Positions 35,535 to 42,848 of a DNA stretch of 64,000 nt are shown piece after piece. The number at the start of each line of letters is the position of its first letter. Within the stretch, counting starts at the first letter, position 1. The notes below the pieces were generated by a model. That model searched no databases. It worked only from the letters and a program-made list of their open reading frames with translations, and had not been told where the DNA came from. The DNA comes from Sphingomonadales bacterium (lineage in GTDB: Bacteria; Pseudomonadota; Alphaproteobacteria; Sphingomonadales; Sphingomonadaceae). The translations under genes and the position numbers were made by a program. The stretch is taken from the NCBI GenBank assembly GCA_016720115.1, contig JADJXT010000001.1, forward strand, positions 1,240,001 through 1,304,000, given 5' to 3'.

Positions 35535-35563
35535 TTGACAGTTTTTGTTCACGCGGTTATAAG
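35535..35563 (+). promoter_or_regulatory. Sigma-70-type promoter
   Basis: A consensus TTGACA (35535-35540), 17-bp spacer and TATAAG (35558-35563). It precedes the ATG at 35597 of the interrupted DUF5343-like gene by about 30 bp. Confidence 0.65.
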
Positions 35564-35647
35564 AACAAGGACGCTCCGCTGAATGAGGTTCTTGAAATGC
35601 CGGTATCAATTGACCAGCCTGTGCCATACGCGCCAGCTTCGGCATTG

Positions 35648-35656
35648 CTCGATTTG
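35648..35656 (+). repeat. Target-site duplication, left copy
   Basis: CTCGATTTG, immediately left of the IS end. The identical 9-mer is at 37047-37055. Nine-base duplications are usual for IS256-family elements. Confidence 0.85.
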
Positions 35657-35706
35657 GGTCGCGTCCGTCAAGGTGGTGTAATTTCGGCTGTGGCCGTGGG
35701 CCATCG

Positions 35707-36907
35707 TCAGGCGGCTTTGGCGGTGATGTGTAGGGGCTGATTTTCCTCCTCGATCATGGGTTGGTTGAGTTCGGCCATGCCTTCGATCTGCATGTATCGG
35801 TGCTGGAGCTGCCACTCGTCGTTCTGCTCCATCAGCACAGCCCCGACGAGGCGGATGATGCTGTCTTCGTTCGGGAAGATTCCGACGACGTCGGCGCGGC
35901 GCTTGACCTCCTTGTTGAGCCGCTCGAGCGGATTGGTTGAGTGTAACTTCGTGCGGTGCTGGGTGGGAAAGCCGGTGTAGGCGAGCACGTCGGTTTCGGC
36001 CTCGTCCATGCAGGCGCCGAGCTTGGGCCAAGGGTGCGCAACTGGTCGGCGACCTGTCGCCAGCCTGGGTGCGCTTTTCTGATCGGGCTGCAGGAAGACC
36101 GGCGGATCGCGGCGGCGACGACAGTGTTCTGGCCCTGGGCACATAGGACAGGGCATTGCGCATGAAGTGCACCCGGCAGCGCCGGTGGCGCCCATGACGC
36201 GGGTGATCGCGCCCTTGAGGCCCTCGTGAGCATCGGAGATGACCAGCTTCACGCCGGTAAGACCGCGCCGAACAAGGTCCTTCAGGAAGTCGGACCAGAA
36301 GACCTCCGCTTCCGAGGGGCCGATATGCAGGCCGACGATCTCGCGCCGGCCCTCGGTGTTGACGGCCATGGCGATTATTGCGGCAACGCTGATGATCCGC
36401 CCGCCTTCGCGTACCTTGAGATAGGTGGCATCGAGCCAGAGATACGGCCATTCGCCGGTGAGCGGGCGTTTCAGAAAGGCATGGACGCGCTCGTCAATGT
36501 CCTTGCAAAGCTTGGAGACGGTGGACTTGGAGATGCCGGTCATGCCCAGGCCTGGACGAGTTCATCGACCCGCCGGGTGCTGACCCCGCCGATCCACGCT
36601 CCGGATCACCGCAACCAGCGCTTTCTCGACCATCTTGCGGGGCTCAAGGAAGCCCGGAAAGTAGGACCCAGCACGCAGCTTGGGGATTTTCAGGTTCAGC
36701 GTGCCTACCCGGGTATCCAGCGAACGGTCGCGATAGCCGTTGCGCCAGGTCGCGCCTCGCTGCTGCGTTCGTGGCGACCCGCGCCGATCAGGCCATCAAC
36801 GTCGGCCTCCATGATCAGCTGCAGCACGTTCTCGGCGATGGTGCGCAAAAATCCGGTTGGCCGCCCTTCGCAGCAAGCTCTTCGATCAGTAATCTGTCCT
36901 CGGTCAT
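35707..36907 (-). pseudogene. IS256-family transposase, multiple frameshifts
   Basis: It starts MTEDRLLIEELAAKGGQPDF at 36907 and ends after MAELNQPMIEEENQPLH. Family landmarks are TGISKSTVSKLCKDIDERVH, WLDATYLKVREGGRIISVAA with the first catalytic Asp, LVISDAHEGLKGAI with the second, and STNPLERLNKEVKRRADVVG with the Glu. The frame breaks near 36850, 36590, 36545, 36190, 36145, 36105, 36070 and 36030, each by a short deletion, often inside a base run. The protein cannot be made in one piece as read. Confidence 0.85.
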
Positions 36908-36972
36908 CGGGAACTCCTCTTCGTCACGGTTGAAGTGTGCAAACTCCACCATAACGGGGGGGCGGACGCCAT

Positions 36973-36994
36973 GGGGTGGGGCATGCCCCACCCC
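36973..36994. terminator. 22-bp perfect palindrome inside the IS
   Basis: GGGGTGGGGCATGCCCCACC plus two C, self-complementary over its whole length. It lies between the IS right end and the transposase start, a usual place for a hairpin that protects the transposase from outside transcription. Confidence 0.5.
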
Positions 36995-37046
36995 GGAATA
37001 CACCATCGCCTACACCGGAAATTACACCACGAGCGCGGACGCTAAC

Positions 37047-37055
37047 CTCGATTTG
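37047..37055 (+). repeat. Target-site duplication, right copy
   Basis: CTCGATTTG directly after the right IS end, identical to 35648-35656 and in the same codon phase (L-D-L) as the left copy. Confidence 0.85.
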
Positions 37056-37832
37056 ATCGAGCGTCATCGCAATAAGGGCCTGCCTTCAGTTGTGGATGCA
37101 GACGTTCTGTTGCGCGCTGGCATATCGGATAGCTTGGTCCCAAGAACACTGCAAGCCTTGAAAACCCTAGACCTTCTGACAGAAGACGGCAGGCCTAGCG
37201 AGGTGTTTGAGGGAATTAGGCTTGCACCCACAGCGGAATACCAGCAACGACTAGCGGAGTGGCTCAACGCCGCATATGCGGACGCCCTTTCGTATGTTGA
37301 CCCTGCGACAGATGATGAAGTCGCAATTAGGGATGCTTTCCGCAAATATACGCCTACTGGACAGCAGCCGCGTATGGTGTCGCTGTTCATGGGGTTGTTT
37401 ACGGCAGCTGGCGTTATGCCGCCTCGGCAAAAGGCAAGTGCTTCACCAACGACATCAAGAGCGCGACAGTCTGCACCAAAGACACTTAAGCTGAGTAAAG
37501 GGAAGGCACCATCGCCGCCGAAATATCCGCCAGATGCAGGGAATAGGCAGCCTCAATTCACTCCTTCCGGCAGCGTGCCGCCAGCCCTTGCTGGTCTACT
37601 AGCTACGCTTCCGACAGACATAGGGATATGGACCAAAGAGAGGCGCGACCAGTTCGTGTCAACTTTTAGTGCCGTTCTTGATTACACTTTCAAGATCGGG
37701 GTGCCTCCTACACTCAAAACAGATAACGGCGACCAGTCAGATGACTAGTCGCCGTATCAAATTCCTGACCCAGTGCGCCGCTTTGGACGGCCCGCGCGCT
37801 GGTGTCCTTCCCGGAAGGAAAGGAGGTGCGCC

Positions 37833-37868
37833 ATGTGGTTCATGGCCCGATTATTAGCGGTTAGCTAA
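37833..37868 (+). CDS. Candidate 11-residue micro-ORF with consensus ribosome site
   Basis: ATG 37833 lies 6 nt after a perfect AAGGAGG; the peptide is MWFMARLLAVS, then TAA and at once a terminator. Just upstream, TCCTTCC-C-GGAAGGA (37805-37819) can fold, and its TCCTTCC could also cover the ribosome site, so translation may be controlled by RNA structure. It could be a leader peptide, a tiny membrane-active peptide, or the stub of a lost gene. Translation is inferred. Confidence 0.4.
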   Translation: MWFMARLLAVS

Positions 37869-37871
37869 TGA

Positions 37872-37914
37872 CCGCAGGCGCGTCGTTCGCACGGCGCGTC
37901 TGCGGCTTGTTTTT
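37872..37914 (+). terminator. Rho-independent terminator after the micro-ORF
   Basis: The stem CCGCAGGCGC pairs with GCGCGTCTGCGG (one-base bulge), followed by CTTGTTTTT. It begins three bases after the micro-ORF stop. Confidence 0.75.
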
Positions 37915-37934
37915 ACGCCAATCAGATTAACAAG

Positions 37935-38075
37935 TCAAAAATGGAGATTTTCCATCGCAAAACCACCACCACGCCAGACCTCATCGAAGGTTTCGACGTT
38001 GGCTTCAAAGATTCTTTCTGGATCGATCAAGCCGACCGCGGCGCAGTCCCGCACCTTGGCCGCATCGGCCTTGGG
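37935..38075 (-). pseudogene. 3' remnant of an unknown gene
   Basis: The minus-strand frame reads PKADAAKVRDCAAVGLIDPE, then RIFEANVETFDEVWRGGGF and AMENLHF before TGA at 37935. Amino acid and codon choice look coding, but an in-frame stop at 38076-38078 blocks it upstream. No family is recognised. It points to a lost gene on the right side of the accessory block. Confidence 0.4.
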
Positions 38076-38112
38076 TCAGGACCAGACGCGCGGCCAGTCT
38101 ATGAAGAAGTGG

Positions 38113-38271
38113 TAATTCCGGGGACACAATACTTGAGTTCCGGTGACGCAATACTTAATTCAAATCCAGACTCTCTGCGGAACTCTGCGTCTCTGCGTGA
38201 AATAATCTGGCGCTACGGTTGGGTCGTCGCAACTTGAATGTGGTGCACTGCATCGGCGGCAGTTCCCCTCT
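38113..38271 (-). repeat. Right arm of long imperfect inverted repeat
   Basis: The inverted partner of 35220-35375, with shared blocks such as CGCAGAGACGCAGAG and TTGAATTAAGTATTG in reverse complement. The outer end lies about 85 bp before the radA start. Confidence 0.7.
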
Positions 38272-38357
38272 CCCATGTTTCTGCGGAAGCGCCCATATGG
38301 CTCGGGGCAGTGATTAAATGCGTTTGCGTTCTTTATATGTTCTGGTATCGACGCCTT

Positions 38358-39722
38358 ATGGCCAAACCCAAAAAACGCTATGTCTGTCAGGAATGCGGCA
38401 CCGTTGCGCCGCGCTGGCAGGGGCAGTGCGAGGATTGCGGCGCGTGGAACAGCCTTGTTGAAGAGGCTGGCGCGACGGTTTTTGAACTGAAACATCATTT
38501 GCAGAATGGCGGGCGCGATGTCGGGCTGGTCGGGCTCGACAGCGATATCAAGCTGCCCGATCGCGCGTCGACCGGCATATCCGAATTCGACCGGGCGCTC
38601 GGCGGCGGGCTGGTGGCGGGATCGGCGACCTTGCTCGGCGGCGATCCGGGGATCGGCAAGTCGACGCTTTTGCTGCAGACGGCGGCCAATCTTGCGCGGC
38701 GCGGGCTCGATGTGGCCTATATTTCGGGGGAGGAAGCGGTCGATCAGGTGCGGCTGCGCGCGCGGCGGCTGGGGCTGGGCGATGCGCCGGTGCAACTGGC
38801 GGCGGCAACTTCGGTGCGCGACATATTGACCACGCTGGGCGGCGCGAAACCGCCCGCCTTGCTGATCATCGATTCGATCCAGACGATGCACAGCGACCTG
38901 ATCGAGGGTGCGCCGGGCACGGTCAGTCAGGTGCGCGCCTCGGCGCAGGAGCTGATCCGCTTTGCCAAGGAACGCGGCACCGCGCTGGTGCTGGTCGGCC
39001 ATGTCACCAAGGATGGCAGCATTGCGGGCCCGCGCGTCCTTGAACATATGGTCGATACCGTGCTGGCCTTCGAGGGCGAGCGCAGCCACCAATATCGCAT
39101 CCTGCGCGCCAACAAGAACCGCTTCGGCGGCACCGACGAAATCGGCGTGTTCGCCATGGCGGACAGCGGGCTTGCCGAGGTGGGCAATCCGAGCGCGCTG
39201 TTCCTTACCGACCGGGCGGAGCAGGTGACCGGCGCGACCGTCTTTCCCGCGCTCGAAGGCACAAGGCCGGTGCTCGTCGAAATCCAGGCGCTCACCGTGC
39301 GCCTGTCGAGCGGGGCAACCCCGCGCCGCGCCGTGGTCGGCTGGGACAGCGGGCGGCTGGCGATGATATTGGCCGTGCTGGAGGCGCGGTGCGGGCTCAG
39401 CTTTGCAACGGCAGAGGTCTATCTCAACATCGCAGGCGGCTATCGGATATCGGACCCTGCGGCCGATCTTGCGGTCGCGGCGGCGCTGGTTTCGGCTTAT
39501 GCCGAAAAACCGCTGCCGTCGGATTGCGTGCTGTTCGGCGAAGTGGCGCTGTCGGGCGAAATCCGCCCCGTTGCGCATGGCAATCTTCGCCTCAAGGAAG
39601 CGGCGAAACTGGGTTTCCAGACCGCGCTGGTGCCGCCTTCGGTGCAGGAGGATGGCGGCATGAAACTGAAACAGTTCCGCACGCTCTCCAACCTCGTTGA
39701 CCATATTCTCGGGCGGGACTAA
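38358..39722 (+). CDS. radA: DNA repair protein RadA
   Basis: A 454-residue RecA-like helicase for branch migration in recombination. It has an N-terminal C4 zinc finger (C10, C13, C24, C27 in CQECGTVAPRWQGQCEDCG), a Walker A GGDPGIGKSTLL near residue 95, the RadA motif KNRFGGTDEIGVF and a C-terminal Lon-like domain (AVVGWDSGRLAMILAVLEAR onward). ATG 38358 is chosen to place the zinc finger at the N-terminus. Confidence 0.95.
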   Translation: MAKPKKRYVCQECGTVAPRWQGQCEDCGAWNSLVEEAGATVFELKHHLQNGGRDVGLVGLDSDIKLPDRASTGISEFDRALGGGLVAGSATLLGGDPGIGKSTLLLQTAANLARRGLDVAYISGEEAVDQVRLRARRLGLGDAPVQLAAATSVRDILTTLGGAKPPALLIIDSIQTMHSDLIEGAPGTVSQVRASAQELIRFAKERGTALVLVGHVTKDGSIAGPRVLEHMVDTVLAFEGERSHQYRILRANKNRFGGTDEIGVFAMADSGLAEVGNPSALFLTDRAEQVTGATVFPALEGTRPVLVEIQALTVRLSSGATPRRAVVGWDSGRLAMILAVLEARCGLSFATAEVYLNIAGGYRISDPAADLAVAAALVSAYAEKPLPSDCVLFGEVALSGEIRPVAHGNLRLKEAAKLGFQTALVPPSVQEDGGMKLKQFRTLSNLVDHILGRD

Positions 39723-39731
39723 CTGGATGCG

Positions 39732-40259
39732 ATGACCGCATTCGACATCATCGTACTTTTCCTGCTCGGCACCGGCGCGATTTTCGGCTTCATGCGCGGC
39801 TTTACGCAGGAAGTGCTGCTGCTCGGTGTATGGGTGCTGGTTGTCGGAGCCATCCGTTTCCTCCACGCCCCCGCTTCCGAATGGCTCTACGGCCCGGTCG
39901 GCACCGATGCCGGGGCGGCGGTTCTGGCGTTTCTCGCCATTGCAATCGTCACTTATGTTGGCGGGCGGCTGATTGCGCGCAAGATTGGCGAAAAGAGCCG
40001 GAAATCGGCGCTCGGCCCGTTTGATCGGGTGCTTGGTTTCGGCTTTGGCGCGGTCAAGGGCCTGATCGGGGCAACATTGCTTTTCCTGCTGCTCGTGCTG
40101 TTGTTCGACGTCGCTTATGGCAGCGGAGCCTCGCGGCCCGAATGGATGACCAAATCGCGCACCTATCCGCTGCTCAACGCCTCGGGAGATGCGCTGTCGT
40201 CCTTCATCCGTGAACGGCAGGAGGATGAGGGCAATGACGGGGCGGACGATGCGGGCTGA
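39732..40259 (+). CDS. cvpA: CvpA-family membrane protein
   Basis: A 175-residue protein with four membrane helices. TAFDIIVLFLLGTGAIFGFM and RGFTQEVLLLGVWVL are typical CvpA N-terminal features. In enterobacteria CvpA affects colicin V export and envelope stress; the molecular role is unsettled. The C-terminus is acidic and cytoplasmic. It follows radA by 9 bp. Confidence 0.88.
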   Translation: MTAFDIIVLFLLGTGAIFGFMRGFTQEVLLLGVWVLVVGAIRFLHAPASEWLYGPVGTDAGAAVLAFLAIAIVTYVGGRLIARKIGEKSRKSALGPFDRVLGFGFGAVKGLIGATLLFLLLVLLFDVAYGSGASRPEWMTKSRTYPLLNASGDALSSFIRERQEDEGNDGADDAG

Positions 40260-40284
40260 TCGGGCCGTGTCGTCACCATCGCCG

Positions 40285-40704
40285 ATGCCGGAGCTTTATT
40301 CGAAAGATATTTTGAGGCTGGCTGCCGGCCTGCCGCACGGCGACTATATCGAAGGTGCCGACGCCTCGGCCAGCCGCCGGTCGCCGGTCTGCGGCAGCGA
40401 GATTGCCGCCGATGTGAAGCTGGACGCCGATGGCCGCCTGTCCGCGCTCGCATTCCGGGCACGGGCCTGTGCGATGGGGCAGGCCTCGGCGTCGCTGCTG
40501 CGCAGGCTTGGTGCCGGAAAAACGGCTGCGGAAATACAGGCGACGCGCGTTGCGTTGGCGGATGCGCTGGCCGGGCGGGCCGGTTTCGACCGGTGCTGGC
40601 CCGAACTTTCGGTTTTCGAGGCAGCACGGGCGCACTCTGCGCGCCATGCCGCGATCCTGCTGCCCTATGATGCGGTGCTGGCCGCGCTGGCGGATTTGGG
40701 CTGA
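40285..40704 (+). CDS. Iron-sulfur scaffold-like protein (IscU/SufU fold)
   Basis: A 139-residue protein with the IscU/NifU-N layout: SPVCGSEI for the first cysteine and ARACAMGQASASLLRRL for the second. The place of the third cysteine (R-x-KCALLPW in SufU) reads RHAAILLPY, so that ligand is missing; another Cys lies in FDRCWPEL. Cluster assembly is therefore doubtful and a regulatory role is possible. ATG 40285 is used; an ATG at 40252 is in frame. The stop overlaps the next start (TGATG). Confidence 0.75.
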   Translation: MPELYSKDILRLAAGLPHGDYIEGADASASRRSPVCGSEIAADVKLDADGRLSALAFRARACAMGQASASLLRRLGAGKTAAEIQATRVALADALAGRAGFDRCWPELSVFEAARAHSARHAAILLPYDAVLAALADLG

Positions 40705-42485
40705 TGGAAGAAGGGCATCATTTCCTAGCCGATATCCTGACCACCGGAGCCATATTGCTGGGCGCCGCATTGGTCGCCGTGCTGATTTTCCGCCGCCTGG
40801 GGCTGGGTGCCGTGCTCGGCTATCTGGTCGCCGGGATCATCATCGGCCCCGATGTTCTGGGATTGAGCGGTGATCCTGAGACGATCTTGAGCTTTGCCGA
40901 AATCGGCATCATCCTGCTGCTTTTCCTTGTCGGGCTGGAGCTTTCGCCCTCGCGTTTGTGGCTGATGCGGCGGGATATTTTGCTTTTCGGCCCGCTTCAG
41001 GTCGCGCTGTGCGGGCTGGCGATGTTCGCGATTATCTATCTGCTGTTGCCGTTCAGCTGGCAGGCGGCGCTGGTGCTGGGTCTGCCATTGGCGCTCAGTT
41101 CGACTGCGCAGGTCTTGCCGCTGCTGCAATCGCGCGGGCGGCTGAAGACCGATTATGGCGAAAAAAGCTTTGCCATCCTGCTGTTTCAGGACATTTCGAT
41201 TGTTCCGCTGTTGACCATAGTGGCCGCGCTATCGCGTGCACCCGCGCCTGCAGGGGCACCCAGCGGCTTCCTCCTCGCGGTCTATGCTGTGCTGGCGATT
41301 GTCGGGCTGATACTGGCGGGGCGCTATATCCTGTCGCCGCTGCTGCGGCTGGTGGGGCGGGTATCGGAGCGCGAGCTGTTCATCGTCACCGGCCTGTTCG
41401 CGGTCTGCGCCAGCGCGGCGCTGATGCAGTCGATCGGCGTGTCTGCGGCGCTGGGGGCTTTCGTTGCGGGTGTCATGCTGGCTGAATCGCCCTATCGGCA
41501 CGAGTTGGAGGCGGATATCGACCCATTTCGCTCGATCCTTCTCGGTCTGTTCTTCCTTGCGGTGGGGATGATGCTCGATCTTGATGTCATCCGCCAGCAA
41601 CCACTGCTGATTATCGGCCTTGCAGTGACTTTGGTGCTCGTCAAAACCGCGATGATGTTCGGCCTGGGCCGGTTGTTCGGATTGAACAGCAGCGCGGCCC
41701 TGATTATGGCGCTACTGCTCAGCCAGGGCGGTGAATTCGGTTTCGTGCTGTTTGCGGCATCGCAATCGGCGCTGTTGATCGAACCCGAAGCTGCAAGCCT
41801 GTTTGGCGCAGTGGTTACGCTGTCGATGGCAACTACGCCTTTCCTGATGATCTTCGCCGGGCGGCTCGCCGCGCGGCGGCGCACCGGCGATGTCTCGCTC
41901 GAAGATCCGGCGGCGGCGGAACAGGCCCATGTCATTATCGTCGGCCATGGCCGTTTCGGGCAGACAGTCGGGCAGATCGTGCAGGCAGCCGGGCTTTCGA
42001 TTACCCTTGTCGATATCAAGCCCGAGCAGATCGACCTCAGCGGGGAATTCGGGCGCAAGGTATTTTATGGCGACGGAACGCGGATAGACCTGTTGCGCCG
42101 CGCTGGCGCGGACGAAGCATGTGCGATCCTGTTCTGCATGGATGACCGTGATCTTGATGCCGACAGCCTGATGCCGGTGCGCGAGACATTCCCCAATGCG
42201 AAGCTGTTTGTTCGCGCCTTTGATCGCCGCCAAATGATTGAGCTTATGCCAATAGATGATCTTAACATTGTAAGAGAAGTATTTGAATCATCTGCATATA
42301 TGGCCGAATCTGCACTTACGGCACTTGCTGTCGCACCAGAGTTGCGTGAACAGGCGCTATCCGAATTCCGCCGTCGCGACCTCGCCCGGCTTGAGGCGCA
42401 ATTCAAGACCGGCAATCTGCGCGCCGGTGCGCGGCACAGCTTTGGCGTGACGGATTCGGACGACTTCGCACTCGACGAGGGTTAG
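40704..42485 (+). CDS. CPA2-family cation:proton antiporter (KefB/YbaL-like)
   Basis: A 593-residue protein with about 12 membrane helices (residues 1-390), including FLVGLELSPSRLWLMRRDIL and GAFVAGVMLAESPYRHELEAD with the conserved acidic pair. A cytosolic TrkA-N domain follows (HVIIVGHGRFGQTVGQIVQA near 412-431, an NAD-binding GxGxxG). It exchanges K+ or Na+ for H+. The part encoded by 42231-42330 is unusually AT-rich with rare codons. Confidence 0.92.
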   Translation: MEEGHHFLADILTTGAILLGAALVAVLIFRRLGLGAVLGYLVAGIIIGPDVLGLSGDPETILSFAEIGIILLLFLVGLELSPSRLWLMRRDILLFGPLQVALCGLAMFAIIYLLLPFSWQAALVLGLPLALSSTAQVLPLLQSRGRLKTDYGEKSFAILLFQDISIVPLLTIVAALSRAPAPAGAPSGFLLAVYAVLAIVGLILAGRYILSPLLRLVGRVSERELFIVTGLFAVCASAALMQSIGVSAALGAFVAGVMLAESPYRHELEADIDPFRSILLGLFFLAVGMMLDLDVIRQQPLLIIGLAVTLVLVKTAMMFGLGRLFGLNSSAALIMALLLSQGGEFGFVLFAASQSALLIEPEAASLFGAVVTLSMATTPFLMIFAGRLAARRRTGDVSLEDPAAAEQAHVIIVGHGRFGQTVGQIVQAAGLSITLVDIKPEQIDLSGEFGRKVFYGDGTRIDLLRRAGADEACAILFCMDDRDLDADSLMPVRETFPNAKLFVRAFDRRQMIELMPIDDLNIVREVFESSAYMAESALTALAVAPELREQALSEFRRRDLARLEAQFKTGNLRAGARHSFGVTDSDDFALDEG

Positions 42486-42848
42486 AGGCTTTCTGGCCTG
42501 GATTGAGGCACTTCCCAAGGACTGTCCTCATTATTTGTTTCTCGCAGAGACGCAGAGGTTTCGCGCGCGAAGCGCCATATCGTTTCTCTGCGCCGCTGCT
42601 TTCCGACGTTGAAGTCAGCAAGAGACGCCGAGAATTCGAACCAAAAGCCTCTACGCAAACTGTCTCCGCATCTCTGCGAGAAACAAAGGAGTGTCCCATT
42701 GGGGACAGTCCCCAATGGGACACTCCCAGAGCGATCCGTCGAGGCCACATGGCAGCGCATAGGCTCACTGCTCGGCAACTTCCCGCCCGACGAATGCCCC
42801 AATTGCCTCAAAAACTCGGGATATGCGTCAATCTAATGTCATCAGAGT
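42486..42848. other. 363-bp intergenic region with nested inverted repeats
   Basis: No gene. It holds a 24-bp inverted pair (42534-42557 with 42664-42687, TTTGTTTCTCGCAGAGA..., one or two mismatches) that shares CGCAGAGACGCAGAG with the arms of the accessory block, and a 19-bp perfect palindrome next to it. Confidence 0.75.
42688..42726. repeat. Near-perfect palindrome, 19-bp arms, 1-nt centre
   Basis: GGAGTGTCCCATTGGGGAC, one base, then its exact reverse complement. In RNA this would be a long hairpin; it lacks a following T run on either strand. It lies between convergent antiporter and aroB genes. Confidence 0.9.

Larger units (their letters stand above)
34997..35596. other. Non-coding, repeat-rich 600-bp gap
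   Basis: No convincing gene. From left to right it holds a tandem GATCTGTAAATAGG pair, a 26-bp inverted repeat (35020-35107), a CTTCCCCCTC...GAGAGGGGG inverted stretch, the left arm of the long inverted repeat (about 35220-35375), and a very AT-rich run (35385-35520) that leads into a sigma-70-type promoter. Confidence 0.75.
35657..37046 (-). mobile_element. IS256-family insertion sequence (1390 bp)
   Basis: The ends are set by the 9-bp duplication. Terminal inverted repeats of about 40 bp are imperfect: left GGTCGCGTCCGTCAAGGTGG, right (reverse complement) GTTAGCGTCCGCGCTCGTGG, both continuing TGTAATTTC. The minus strand carries a mutator-type transposase. A perfect 22-bp palindrome (36973-36994) between the right end and the transposase start may block read-through. 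Confidence 0.88.
35597..37748 (+). pseudogene. DUF5343-like gene split by an IS element
   Basis: The first 20 codons (ATG 35597, MPVSIDQPVPYAPASALLDL) stop at the insertion point 35656. The rest continues at 37056 as IERHRNKGLPSVVDADVLLR and ends at 37748. Removing the IS and one copy of the 9-bp duplication restores one frame of 250 residues. The first 125 residues have the helix-rich look of DUF5343 proteins (function unknown): AGISDSLVPRTLQALKTLDL and FRKYTPTGQQPRMVSLFMGL. The tail is Pro/Ser/Lys-rich with a final helical segment. The downstream part has its own frame open from inside the IS, so a hybrid protein is possible. Confidence 0.75.
37749..38357. other. 609-bp gap before radA
   Basis: It contains the 11-codon ORF with strong ribosome site, its terminator, a broken gene remnant on the minus strand, the right arm of the long inverted repeat, and about 85 bp before radA without a clear promoter. 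An open frame at 37941-38237 is judged to be the shadow of the remnant. Confidence 0.7.

Noticed and set aside
35597..38075. Complete defence island
   Set aside because: The only cargo is a split DUF5343-like gene, an IS, a micro-ORF and a remnant; no known effector or nuclease is present.
37941..38237. 98-codon plus-strand frame with good-looking ATG
   Set aside because: It runs opposite a more coding-like minus-strand remnant and into the inverted-repeat arm; no ribosome site.
38160..39866. 568-codon minus-strand frame over radA
   Set aside because: Shadow of radA; no motif.
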